Part shown: positions 11,502-23,100 of the stretch, piece by piece | Position numbering within the stretch: the stretch's first letter is position 1 | How the letters are laid out: every line of letters begins with the position of its first letter | Assembly (NCBI GenBank): GCA_025738555.1 | Contig: JAOVFP010000024.1 | Coordinates: 1,178,001 to 1,242,000, forward strand | Direction: 5' to 3' | Length of the DNA: 64,000 nt | From: Cyathus striatus | Taxonomy: Eukaryota; Basidiomycota; Agaricomycetes; Agaricales; Nidulariaceae | Notes under the pieces: generated by a model | What the model was told of the DNA's origin: nothing | What the model saw: the letters and a program-made list of their open reading frames with translations, nothing else | Database searches by the model: none | Made by a program: the position numbers and the translations under genes

Positions 11502-12446
11502 ATGCCTTCTTTCGCAAAAGCGACGACAGCTCATGGTTTGTTCTTTTGGGTACCCACTTTCTCTTCACACTGAACGAGGTTTAACAGTGGCGACTGCTCT
11601 CATAATTTCTCTCGCTTCACTTGGAATCGGATATTACATTGGCTCCCAGTACGTACGATCTCCGGGTCTACCAGTTGAGCCGGAGACTGTCGCTGAAGTA
11701 GTGGAAGAAGAAGAGGATAAAAGTGATGATGAAGGTGATATAGCAGATGGGGATTTATCTGCTGTTAAGGCAGGATTTACGGAGCCTTGTAAACTGGTAC
11801 GTGGTGAATATCTGGGGAAAGTGCTGAGATGGAACAATTTAACTACAGGTGCTGGTGGTAAGGACGGATCTTAAAATGAGTTCAGGAAAGATTGCTGCTC
11901 AGTAAGTGGACTATGTCACGATGGTACGTTATAGAGGCTAACAGGGTGGCAGGTGCGGGTAAGGAACTTGTCAACGTAAGTATGCTCGAACGCCTGAAAT
12001 TGGACACATTAGACATGCAACCTTGGCTTGCTACAAGGCGTTGGTGAAGAAAAACCCGAAAGTACGTACGATGAATCTGTTAGGTTGGCATCGTCGACTC
12101 ATGCTTGGCGTTAGCTTGTGAAACACTGGGAAAGGATAGGGTGCGTTCTGGCTCGTCTCGCAGCAACGTAGCATGTCTAAAGCAATGCAGGCAAGCAAAA
12201 ATTGCGCTGAAGGGAAGTTCAGAGGAACAGCTGATGGAGTTGGAGGCTGTTGCGAAAAGCTTAAATCTGTGTGCACGGGCAATACACGACGCGTGAGTAC
12301 GGGGTTTGTTTGTCTACATGGGGCTTATAGGATTGCTCTGCAGGGGACACACGCAAGTGGAGGCTGGGACGCGAACAGTGCTGGGGATTGGGCCTGCGCC
12401 GGTGAGCGTGATTAACGAGGTGACGGGGAATCTCAGACTGTTGTAG
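11502..12446 (+). CDS. PTH2: Peptidyl-tRNA hydrolase 2 (Pth2)
   Basis: Exon 1 [11 protein letters not shown] joins [19 protein letters not shown], a single N-terminal membrane helix as in eukaryotic Pth2. An acidic linker ([14 protein letters not shown]) follows, then the catalytic domain: [76 protein letters not shown] and the end [17 protein letters not shown]. The Lys, His and Asp catalytic positions of the bacterial/eukaryotic PTH2 fold are present, including the GHTQ loop. The enzyme releases peptides from peptidyl-tRNA and in yeast sits on the outer mitochondrial membrane. Several introns split the gene. The 11502 start was chosen because the splice CAT G / TG GCG restores the frame. 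Confidence 0.9.
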
Positions 12447-12797
12447 ACTACTTAGACACTGTATGGTTGTGTTTGGAATGGAGGTCAATGACGTCGAGCT
12501 GTAAGCGATCTTAGATCTAGGAACACGAAATTCCACATTTCCACAATATTCTGCTCATCCTTGCCCCTTGCACCACTCCCACTTGCCACCTGCCTCTCGT
12601 CACTAGCACCCGTCACCCGTCACTTTCCTCTCCCCTCCCACCACTCTCCACTCTCCACTCTCCACTCCCCTCTCCCCCCTTCCCCACTCCCCTCTTCCCT
12701 CTCTCCAAGCCCACGTCCGGATGCTTCCTCCTTATCTGGTACGCCAACACCACTCTATTTAACCTGCCTCCCAACACAACCACTATTCAAATTTAAA
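12447..12797 (+). promoter_or_regulatory. Pyrimidine-rich promoter / 5' UTR of the Mpv17-like gene
   Basis: From about 12560 to 12770 the plus strand is nearly all C and T, with a short tandem CACTCTC array near 12640-12670. Strong CT tracts just upstream of start codons are common in highly expressed fungal genes. No ORF here has family support; one plus-strand ORF crossing the tract translates to a Pro/Ser/Leu repeat. Confidence 0.5.
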
Positions 12798-13580
12798 ATG
12801 GCCGCCATCACTCTAGCGCGCGCATACCAGTACTCCTTCGATGCACATCCAAACTGGACTCTAGCCGTCACAGGCGGGTGCCTTAACGCGTTGGGCGATT
12901 GTGTAGCACAGGTCACCCAGAGCACCGTGCGTCCATCAATTTCCATGCCTCTTTCCTTTCTTGCCAACTCCCTCCTTTTTTCAGCTGGAAGAACGAGACG
13001 ACCGCTATCAACGCTATGACTACCTGCGCACTCTACGATTCTTTGCCTTTGGCTTCGGTATAAGTCAGTGTGCCTGAGATAATCTTCATCCACGCGAGTT
13101 CTACTTGCTTATCGCTTCGTCAGGTCCTGTCATGGGACGATGGAACACCTTCCTCGAAAGACGATTCCCCCTCAAATCCATAGGGGGAAATAAAAAAGTC
13201 AGTCTCAAGGCCTTGGGCAAGCGCGTTGCCGCTGACCAGATGTTAATGGCCCCAGTTGGGGTGTGTGTTGTTCCATTGCTGCAACCAACGCACACGTACT
13301 GACTACTTTATCTCCTCAGCTCGGTATATTCCTCGGCTCAATGGGACTCATGGAAGGCCGCAATGGAGCCCAGATAAAGCAAAAATACACCGACCTCTAT
13401 CCTACTGCCTTGTTGGCCAATTGGAGGGTGTGGCCAGCCGCCCAGCTTGTTAACTTCCGTTATATGCCTTTGCCATACCGTGTGCCATTTTCGCAAACGT
13501 GCGGTGTCTTCTGGACACTGTACCTTTCCCTTCTTAACGCAAAGGAAGACGACAAGCAAGATCGGAAAGATAAGGAATGA
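12798..13580 (+). CDS. Mpv17/PMP22-family membrane protein (Sym1-like)
   Basis: MAAITLARAYQYSFDAHPNW starts at an ATG in an AAAATGG context. Next come TLAVTGGCLNALGDCVAQVT, RYDYLRTLRFFAFGFGIGPV, MGRWNTFLERRFPLK and VAADQMLMAPVGLGIFLGSM. The family signature is NWRVWPAAQLVNFRYMPLPY with RVPFSQTCGVFWTLYLS, followed by a charged tail. Members form small channels or transporters in inner mitochondrial or peroxisomal membranes; yeast Sym1 supports ethanol growth under heat stress. The length, about 215 residues over four exons, fits. Which organelle is used cannot be settled here. Confidence 0.9.
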
Positions 13581-13867
13581 GCTACCGTTTCGATAGAGCG
13601 GGGTCATTCATTTATTTTAGAACGCAATATTACACTTTCTTAATCTGTTGGCATCATTATCTACCTGTAGCATTAGTATTTGTTATTTTCCTTCCACAAC
13701 CTTTCTCATTCTTTGGAAATTCGTGTACATAGATAGATTCATACACCCAGAAGTTAACGTTCCGTTTTTGCAATCGAATATGTAGATAACGTTTATGATA
13801 TGTCTATCTCGGTTTTTGGTATTATTGGAGATAGTAGGCTAATCCGAGATACGCCCGTAAAAGGAGG

Positions 13868-16786
13868 TTATGAAGCACCGTATTTGGGCTTGAAGAACGC
13901 CGGCGGCAACGTTGATAAAACGTCTATTAACGGACGTTCCACCACGAGCAACTCATGTCCATCCAAGAAACCGGTGCATAAGAGAGGTCGGTACTGGGTG
14001 ATCATTTTATGGTCCCGCCATAACCTTTCCTCTTCGACAGCGGGGCCTGGAGGTGCATCGCGCCGCCTCTTCTTCCCTCCGCCGCCTCCAGTACGCCACG
14101 GTTCAGACTCAAACGACACTTTGAATAACCATGTCGCACCCCATAATAAGACATACCGAGATCGAGGTTTCGAAGTGACGGCGGGGTCAAAGGTTATTCC
14201 CAGAACCGCGTCGTGGGCGGTGGTAAATCGCCGAGGAAGGGCGTTCGTAATGTCTTTACCCCAGGTGGGGAATTGCCGTGCTTCGACGTCGTAAATCTGC
14301 ATACTGTTGTCGGCGAAGGCAAGTACGAGCGTGTTGCATTGGGAGGGGTCAAATGCGAAACATTGCACTGGCTTGGTGAAGGAAGGGAGCGTAGTGTGAT
14401 GCTGAATAAAGCGTTAGCCATAGCAAGGCTTCATTCGTGGAATACTCACCGATATCGAATCAAGATTGAAGATATGTGTCCGACGGTGATCATCTGATGA
14501 CGCGAGCCACTGGCCGTCAGGGCTGATCGCCAACCGGCCAATATTGACAGTCAATGGCGATGTGTCGTCCTCTTCATCCTCATCGCTCTCATTTCCCTCC
14601 TGCGCATTGTCAGCTTCATCCATGTCAACATCATCTGTTTCGCTCTTCTTCCCCTTGATCACGCGACCACCCATTGTCGGTCCGCGGGTACGGTGTTGCT
14701 CAAATCGACGAAGAACACGGGGCTTTTCGCTTGAGAGGTCGATGACGAGGATATAGGAGGTCATCGCAGTTGACAGGACCAATTTTGAGGAATCAGGAGA
14801 AAATGAAAAGGCTTGAGCACCGGCTGATGGAGTCGATTCGGGGAGGGAGCCAAGGAGGACGGAAGGAAAGTCTTTGATCCGCTTAACTTCAAGCTTTTTG
14901 CCCTACACGAAAGGAAGTACGATAAGAAATGGAAATGGAATGGAAGATGCAACGCACTTCAGACTTCAACGAGAATAATTTCGTCTCATACAAATCAGAT
15001 GCAACCAACCACCTTCCGTCATCCGAAATGTCGCTGGCTACAATGTTTGTACTGAAGTTTAACGCCATTTCTAGAACCTTACTCCACCCGCCTGCATACT
15101 GCTCTGCGACTGGATCTGGAGCCTTGGGTTCTTTATCCTGACCGTCCTCGGGTTGTTCTGGAGTCGATGGTTTGCTTTTGATCCGCCACACTGTAATGCT
15201 CGACTCTCTCGTGCACAACACAAGTCTTGCAGACATTGCAATACGTACTGCCCCAGGAACTGTATATGACACACGGCGGTGATAGCCATCTTCGAATGTA
15301 GATTCGATGCTGGTGTCAAGAGGATTGGTTATTTTGACAACTGTGTTTGTCACAGCTGCGGCAGGAGCGAGAACGAGATTCATGTCGAGTCCTCCACTTG
15401 CCAGTATGGGAGCGACGTCAATCGAAAAGGTGCGTTTAAAGGCTAACGGGAGCGGGGTGTATGGAGGCCATACTGCCAGTGCGCGAACGTCATGTGAGTG
15501 CATTCTTTTTGAGCCGGTTTGGGCCCATTTGGTAGCGGTTGGAGAGGCAGTCTTGACAAGAGAGAATTGAACAGCTTTTTGGTCGACACCAGAAGTATAG
15601 ATTGTTTTTCCTTCCTAAAAATATCTTAGAGATTCCCGGAACGAGGAAAAAGTGAACACATACGGGACTAATTGTTAAGCAAAGAACATCTGCACCATGA
15701 GCTTGGAAACTTTGTAGTTGCGTGCAAGTGCGTGAGTCCCAGAACTTTACCATTCCAAGAGAATCACCAGAAACGATAGTTCCATTTCTATCCAGCTTAA
15801 GTTAGAAGGTTTGGTTTCGATAAGACGGATAGGAGCATACCCAAGTGTCCCGACAGTCCACACGAGTGTCCTTTCTCCTCTTACTCTATCCACACTCATT
15901 TTATCCACCACTCTTCCGTTCGCAACGTTCCATTTTCGTAAACTGTTGTCCGAGCCGCCCGTCACAAGCCAGGAGTCCTCCCACTCCTGCTCATCATCTT
16001 CAGATTCGTCACTACCCACCTCTTGTGACGCGTTTCTCTTCATCTCACGACGAGGAACAGGCGGTCCCCAAGCAATACTGAGCAGGCGACATTTTACGCG
16101 GTCAAAACGGCGGGTGTGGGATAGGGTGTCATTGAGTAGGGAGAGGAGACGAACGGTGCCGTCTTCACACCCGAGGGCGATCGCTGTTGAAGCTGGGTTA
16201 ACAGCAATGGACCATATTGACCCTCCTTGTGATCCGATTGTTCTCTGTAGCGATTGTATGAAATTGACGACGAAGGTGAAAGAAGAGCATACACACCCGT
16301 ATACATGAGCGCTCGAGATCCCATTCTATCAATTCACTGCCTCCTCCTGAACTGAACAAACGCAGATCTTTGGATATAGGAACATCGTCAGGCCCAAAGT
16401 CGTCTGGGTAGCGTATTGCGAACGCTAGAGAGTCAACTTTTGATGGATATGGGCCTGGTAATCTCTGTAATTTATATTACTTTCAGATGTATAAAACTAC
16501 ATAACGCAAGAACACCCACCTGCTGTACCACCCATGCTTGCGGTGACTGAATCTGATGTTCAGAACCAGTCCACTCGCAGAGGTCGATGTTTCCGTTCGC
16601 ACGTCCAACAGCGAGGGTACCGAAACGTAACGGCAGTTTCCCTTGTGTTGTTGTTTTCTTTCCCTTTCCCTTTACAGAGGGTAATGTGAGAGGAGGAAAG
16701 GCGAGGGCAGTGATGGCAGATGGGGCGTAGTCGACGAATCTGCAGCGATGTACAGAGAGCGCTGTAGGCTCGCGCTTTTTGTCCAT
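13868..16786 (-). CDS. UTP4: U3 snoRNA-associated protein 4 (Utp4/Cirhin)
   Basis: The start at 16786 reads MDKKREPTALSVHRCRFVDY then APSAITALAF. WD40 repeats follow: FGTLAVGRANGNIDLCEWTG, SGGGSELIEWDLE, IALGCEDGTVRLLSL, SWLVTGGSDNSLRKWNV, GTIVSGDSLGMVKFWDSRT, YTSGVDQKAV and LVLAFADNSMQIYDV. An acidic insert (DDVDMDEADNAQ ... DEDEEDDTS) interrupts the second propeller. The order, including the RMHSHDVRALAVWPP and VERPLIDVLSTLPPAF pieces near the end, matches Utp4, a tandem-propeller subunit of the t-UTP/UTP-A complex that starts 90S pre-ribosome assembly. It is about 870 residues with several short introns. The gene is convergent with the Mpv17-like gene and divergent to TIM10 (262-base shared promoter). 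Confidence 0.9.
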
Positions 16787-17048
16787 GGTAGGTATTCTAA
16801 AAGCGATAAATATATGAGAAAGATAGCTGAACAACAGATAGAAATATAAAATACCGGAGACCCTTTTACAAGACACAAGTATTTGACTTTGCGCGTCAAA
16901 TGAGCATCGGCATCCAAAACTTTTTTTCGACTCCCAATCCGGATAACGTGACCGGAGACAGATTCGCGTTCACCTCGTCCACGTCCGACTCTTAGCTCCG
17001 TTCTTGAATCTTCATTCCTTCTCCGTTTTTTACTTTCTTTCTATCACA

Positions 17049-17451
17049 ATGTCGTTTCTCGGTGCAAGAAGTCAAACCCCGTCGGGTGGTATAAACATGG
17101 ACAAGATTGACATGGCTCTCACTGAGTGGGTGCTATTCACCACCCTCTTTCACATATTCGCTGACTGCGACGTTGCAGGCTTGATACTATCACTGACTTC
17201 TTCAGCCGCATGGTTCAGTTAGCATATGTTGGCTTATGTATAGCTTTCAATTGATGCTAACTCATTCTTTTAGATCGTGCCATGCAAAATGTATTAGCAC
17301 GCGCTACGCTGAGGCCGACTTGAACAAGGGCGAGAGCGTTTGTGTTGACCGCTGTGTTGCCAAGTTCACGGATGTGCAGAAGAAGGTTATGGAGCGTTTA
17401 CAGGCAAAACAGCAGCAAGGCGGAGCAGGTCAAAGCACCGGCATATTCTAG
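17049..17451 (+). CDS. TIM10: Mitochondrial import chaperone Tim10
   Basis: The protein is about 90 residues over three exons: MSFLGARSQTPSGGINMDK, then ELDTITDFFSRMV, then the twin CX3C motif SCHAKCISTRYAEADLNKGE and VCVDRCVAKF. The tail is TDVQKKVMERLQAKQQQGG. LNKGESVC-DRCVAKF is characteristic of Tim10 rather than Tim9, Tim8 or Tim13. Tim10 forms a hexamer with Tim9 in the intermembrane space and escorts hydrophobic carriers to TIM22. The stop TAG is at 17449-17451. Confidence 0.93.
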
Positions 17452-17645
17452 TGCGGACGTATACTTAACCAGCAGTTATGCCAGTCGTACACTTAGATTT
17501 CCGACGAGCCTCAATAGTCAAAAGTACGATTCATGCATGTAACGACAGTATTTATGTACAACAACATGCATTCATAATTCCAAAAACTTCCAATCAAGTA
17601 TGTCAAGAAAAGAGCGACAGTAAAATGGTGTACAGCAGAGAAGCA

Positions 17646-18050
17646 TTATTTTGCGTGACCAGGAAAGCATTCAGCCATGGTCTTTGAGTGCTTGTTCTGT
17701 GAGTGCTCTTCGAGACTGAGCGAAAAATAAGTTTAGTAAAGTAACCTTTAGGGAACATCGACAAAGGGCACAGTCACTTACGCGGGCGCTCTTGTAGTTA
17801 TGAGCTGTGCAGGACATTGAGAACAGCTACAGAAAAGCAATAGATGAATGAATGGTACTAACGAATGGTTGTCTACAGACGGTGCAAACGATCGACTTGG
17901 CAGCCTCATTCACTTTAGCTTGACTCTTGCTGCCTTTTCCTGCACTTTTCTCGGCATTGCGCTCGCGCTTTTGAGCAGCTTTGGCACCCTGGTTGAACGA
18001 CAAGTGAGAAAAGGACTAGGTAAGCAAACAGATATACCAACATTACCCAT
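17646..18050 (-). CDS. Small zf-met2 zinc-binding protein (At2g23090-like)
   Basis: Four short exons were assembled by hand: MGN at 18050, then GAKAAQKRERNAEKSAGKGS with KSQAKVNEAAKSIVC, then TVCRQPF, LITTRAPA and LEEHSQNKHSKTMAECFPGH. The C-x2-C ... H-x4-H spacing plus the MGNGAKA start match the zf-met2/SERF-like family of about 75-residue eukaryotic proteins. Their precise role is unclear; relatives are basic, disordered at the N-terminus and nucleic-acid associated. Every splice site used is GT-AG. The gene is convergent with TIM10 and divergent from the threonine aldolase. The individual exons are short and easy to miss. Confidence 0.82.
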
Positions 18051-18393
18051 GATTAAAAGATGGAGAAGAGGTATGTAAAGAAAGGGTCAGATCCGAAAGA
18101 AATGGAAAGGAGAACGGACGAGGTTGCAGAGAATAGCGACGGCGGAAAGAGATGTGTGGTCTTTGGCCGAGTTGAGCAGGACGGAAAAGGTGTGCTTATG
18201 TCATCAGCGATCGATCCTCCCTCGGGCCGGAAGTGGTGCCCGCTCTCAAAATACTTCGTCGATTTTTATTTTATTTTGGTCTCGACCGACTTATGCGCAA
18301 CATATACATATGACCATGGTTCCTTCTTTTTTTTCTTCGCTCCTTCGCTCTTCCTCCGTTACCCGGTTTTCTCCCCCTCTTCGTCGCAAAACT
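18051..18393. promoter_or_regulatory. Divergent promoter, zf-met2 gene / threonine aldolase
   Basis: About 340 bases between two divergent starts. Its right end (18310-18393) is open in the threonine aldolase frame and could code for an N-terminal presequence. Otherwise I see no feature. Confidence 0.5.
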
Positions 18394-19958
18394 ATGGCCA
18401 CCTCCCAGGATCTCTCTGAAATCATTGACCAAGTCAAAATAGACATTATCTCCAAGACCCATGCCCTCGAGAATGCGAACAAGAGGAAGGAGATAGCAAG
18501 AACCTTTATCTGTGAGATTGCCCATTGCCAATTCCCGAATCTCTTAATTAACCTGCCAATCAGCCGATACTATCACAGGTTCTTAATTACAAATATTATT
18601 AGTTAACCAGGCTCTCAACTCAATGTATAGTGCCAACGGAAGAAATGTACACCTACGCTATAACATCGACCCTCGGCGATGATGTGTACTTCGAGCCGTC
18701 CACTATGTATGTCTCCAGCTTATCTGCTTGTTCGTACCTCACTCCATTTCTTTTCTCACCAGGGCCCTCGAAGCACACGTCGCCCAGCTTACCGGGAAAG
18801 AGGCCGCTCTATTTATGTCTTCCGGAACAGCTTCCAATCAGATTGCTCTCAGAACACATCTGAGGCAGCCTCCATACGGGATCGTGTGTGATGTTCGCGC
18901 ACATATTTATAAGTATGCGTCATTGGCATCTTAGCATCATATTATTCACCAAACTGTCTATAGATATGAAGCTGGAGGTGCAGCTTTTCATTCTGGCGCA
19001 CACGTTGTTCCTTTGACTCCAGCGAACAGTAAGATGACATACTTTTTTGAGATTCGTTTTTCCTAAATATATGGGTAGAGCACCATCTAACTCTCCAGGA
19101 AGTGAAGGATAACGTGACTACCGGGACAGATGTGCATTTGTACGTGAATGTGTTAGACTTTCTATTGTCATACTTATCATCACACAGCGCTCCTACTGAA
19201 GTTATCGCCCTTGAAAACACGCTGAATGGGACCATCATGCCCCAGGATGAAATCATCGCCATTTCCGAATACGCTCACTCTCTCGGAATAAAAATGCACC
19301 TTGACGGTGCCCGCATCTGGCACGTCGCCGCTGAAACTGCGACGCCCATAAAGACCCTGTGTGATCCTTTCGACTCCGTCAGCCTATGCTTTAGCAAAGG
19401 TCTTGGTGCTCCCGTTGGGTCATGCCTTGTTGGTACCAAGGAGTTTATCTCCAAAGCTCGGTGGATTCGGAAGTTGTTTGGTGGCGGCATGAGGCAGACT
19501 GGCATCCTTGCGGCTTCTGCTGCATACGCATTGTCTCATAATTTCGCTCTTTTGCCGAAGGTTCATGCGTTGGCAAAGAAGCTTGAAGCTGGGTTGGAGG
19601 ATATTGGAGCCAATATCCTGAGTCCGGCAGAGACTTGCATGGTGAGCTGATCGGCTGATTATCATTTTTTTATACACCACTTATCGAAGAACAGATTTTC
19701 TACGATCCATCACCACTTGGTATTACTTACGATGAGATTGCAGAGCGAGCAAGCGCGCTTCCCGAACCTTTGGTTCTTGGTGGCTCACGATTGGTCGTGC
19801 ACATTCAGACATCTGAGACTGCTATAGATGACCTGCTTAATGTCATTCAGGAGCTTGCAGAGGAAAAGAAAAAATCCGGATTTGTAAGGCCCGAAAATGG
19901 CGTCAATCGTGCTTTCACGGACGTATATGTACGACGGGCAGCGAAGACAACCCAATAG
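18394..19958 (+). CDS. GLY1: Low-specificity L-threonine aldolase
   Basis: A PLP enzyme cleaving threonine to glycine and acetaldehyde. It reads MATSQDLSEIIDQVK ... ISDTIT-VPTEEMYTYAITS, LGDDVYFEPSTTALEAHVAQ, LTGKEAALFMSSGTASNQIA and YEAGGAAFHSGAHVVPL. Further on are ENTLNGTIMPQDE, KMHLDGARIWHVA and the PLP-lysine motif CFSKGLGAPVGS, then WIRKLFGGGMRQTGILAASA and a C-terminal small domain ending at 19958. A 15-base exon (CCGATACTATCACAG) carries the DTIT part of the usual SDT motif. An in-frame ATG at 18310 would add 28 residues rich in Ser and Arg with no acidic residue, a possible mitochondrial presequence. The gene is convergent with MPH1, 154 bases apart. Confidence 0.92.
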
Positions 19959-20112
19959 ACCTCTATAGACTAGCCTCCGGAGTTGTATTTGTCCACACTT
20001 GTATACCTTAGCTTTAGAAATGATTGAACTTCCCAATACCTATGCTACACGGAATTGCAAAGCAGATGAAACGCGGATAATAATAATAACTATACAAAAC
20101 ACTAGAGATAGT

Positions 20113-23100
20113 CTACAAGTCACTACTATCATTAATATAACTCATGTCAGCATCATCTTCGACTACGAAGCTTCCGAATGCATAATTGTCCAGTTCGGGA
20201 TCAGGAGGCGGCGGTGAGCTTGAAGGCAGAGAAGGACTGTACTGTCTTCGCGCACCATACCTATATGACACGCGGTGAGAGGGTTCGTTGGCAAATGCAG
20301 GTACTCTACTTCCTGCAGGAGCCTGAGAAAGCAAGCTCTGGCGATAAGCCAGAGTTTGATCATATGAAGGAGATACTTGAGTCAAAGGAGAATTCTTGAT
20401 GAATTGCCTGTCGTACTCGTCCTCCACGTTCTCGTCACTATTAGAGTACCCTTCACTAGCTTCGTCTCCTGAATGATCAGCTTCAACGTCAAAGAAGGAA
20501 TTCAGGTTGTCGTCTAGTAACGAAGGTTTCTTAGATTTATTCTTTTTGGACACAGGTGTGGATGCTGCTTTGCGGTGAAGTCGATGTTGTGAAGGCGGTG
20601 GCATCTCCACTTCCGGAGAGCTAGGTATTGTTATTTGTCGTTTATGAAGGCGTCTTGTAGCACGAACCGGAAAAGAGGGCTGAGGTGCTTCCATGTAATC
20701 GGGGGAAGGTATCATACGACGAGGAATCGGTGGTGGAGGCATCCCACTGTGAGTATCTGAGTGAGATTTCGAAGCCGGAGGGCTGCTGAAGAACTTCCAG
20801 TACGGTGAGCTCGGAGCTGCATTCGGTTCACCAACTGTATCAATGTTTTCCAGAATAAATTCTATAGATTCGTCTTCTGCATTCAAATCGTTACGAGTGA
20901 TAAGATGTGTATGCCGCTGGACGTTAGATGCGGAAACAATGTCAATAGAATCATCAATGTTTATTACAGCCTCGGGTCTCTCTGATAATTTTGCTGTAGA
21001 CTTGGATGGCACTGTTACCGTGGCATTGTCACCAGAGTCTTCAAATTCTTGGAGCGAAGGAAGCTGCCGCTGGTTACATACTGGGGATGAATCGACGATA
21101 TCGAAGGCATGATCTTCGTCGTCGTCGTCGTCGACTAGCCATGCCATACTTTTACCCTCAACCGGGGAAGTATGAGTTAAGTCAAGTACAGGATCCTCCT
21201 GGTGAAGAGGTGCTACTGACGCAGGTTCTAGCAACCTGCCCAGCACGGAGCTAGTTGAACGCTGAACTTGCCCTGTACAACCAGTATCTGAAAGATCGAT
21301 GACCTTGTGCTTCGTTTTCTTTCGAATAGGTGATTCACCCGGAGATGAAGAGACCGGAGAGGGGGGCGACGTTGGTTTCTGTATGGAAGATGGTGAAGGA
21401 GAGCTAAGAATTAAACCTCGTTCTAGTTTCATATCATCACTATCGTCTTTGCCTCTATCCGAGAATTGGCTAAGACTGAGTACAGGGGATTCTTTCTTCT
21501 TTCTTTTCTTTTTGCATATCTTAGTGCTAGGAGTCGTAACAACTCTCCGGAGAGTCCTTCCTTTGTTACCAGGTTGTCTCTTTTTAGATCCTTCATCAAG
21601 CGATTTGCTCCGAGGCTGCAGATCAATGATCATTCCAGATTCTAACATATGGTCATCTTCATCAGAATCGCATGCTTGCTCAAAATGTCTTGGGACACTA
21701 GCTTTCTTTTGCTTTTTCGTTCCTTTTACAAGCAATTCTGAGACAGATACAAATCCAGTACTGGCACCGGTTGGTATATTTCTTGCGACGTCATCGTTTC
21801 TCTTACGCTTGGTGCCCTTAGTGGGAGAGCCACCTTTCTTCCGTCTTCCATCCTCTCGAACGTATTCCTGGATCTCCATTCGTTTTTCCATGCATTCGGG
21901 CTTTACATGGGCCGAAAGGAGTCTCTCCACGTCTCCGTACAGCTCCAGCTGCTCTCCACAGACAATCGTCTTCTGCACTTCTTTATATGCAGCTTTGGCT
22001 TTATCAAAGTTGAATTCCTCGCGACCTTCCGAGAGTAAAACATGAACAAAACCAGCTCGCTTTCTTCCTGTTCGGCCAGATCGTTGCAGCTAAACAGATG
22101 GTAAGACACAGTTCTTGAACAGAAAATTTGCAGCTTACCATTCGAATCGGAGTCTTCTGAGCATCGTAACAAACGATGAGATCGACTTCACCAATATCTA
22201 GACCTTCTTCGCCGATTGAAGTCGCGACGAGTACATTGAATTCACCCGCTTTAAATTGTTTGATCAACTATCCTCAAAGAGCGCTTGAGTATACTGAAGC
22301 ATTAATGAATTAGAAAAGCATACGTCAAGTTGCTCACTCTGTGCCAGTCCACGCTTGCCTTGCTTGTCAGTACCTTGACCTATGAATTTATGTGCTCTGA
22401 TGAGCGGCCTTTCGGCGTTTAGAGCTTCAACAATCTCGTCAACAGCCTCGCGGAACGTCACAAAAACCATAGCTTTTGTCTGCTGTTGTTGCTCCTCGGC
22501 GTTGTCCAGCTGCTCACCGAAATGTTGAACAATGAGCGCCTTCAGTCGTTCCATTTTCGGGTGTGGAGTGAAGCTGCGAGACCGTTGAGCTTCGAGTTCC
22601 CGCAACACAGCTTGAAAATTCTGGTTTGTGCGAAGTTTCTTATATCTATCACCACCTTTCGTACCAGGTCCTACAATATCACTTTCTTCCGGAGCTAACG
22701 ACAACTCTTTGATATAGTTAAAGCACATTCCAATTGTAGCCTCCATCTATGCGAAGAATAAGGATCGAAACGTGAGTTTGTGAATGCTTCCGGATAAACC
22801 TACCAAGTAGCTCATTGCTCTTGCGAGAGAAGAGATTTTTGTCAAATCACCACATGCCCAGCCTTGACCACGTTTCACTACTTCGCTAACGAGAGCCTGC
22901 GCTCGAAAAGGGTGGATGGTCTCTGGCTTGTCCCATGGACCGAGTATTTTTCGAGATCGTAAAGGGCCCATGAACGACTATGAAATATCATAAGCGACGG
23001 AAATGTAGACCAAAGTAAATATTTACCTCCATTAGCTTCGTTAATAGTATTTTCACTCTATTAATATCATCACTCATATTGATGATGTGTTGTTGAATTT

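Noticed and set aside
12561..13019. 152-codon plus-strand ORF across the CT-rich leader
   Set aside because: The part before 12798 is a Pro/Ser/Leu translation of a pyrimidine tract. The real gene starts at MAAITLAR.
21299..22045. 248-codon plus-strand ORF
   Set aside because: It is antisense to the low-complexity C-terminal exon of MPH1. Its Ser/Leu/Phe-rich translation is a shadow of the Lys/Glu/Ser-rich coding strand.
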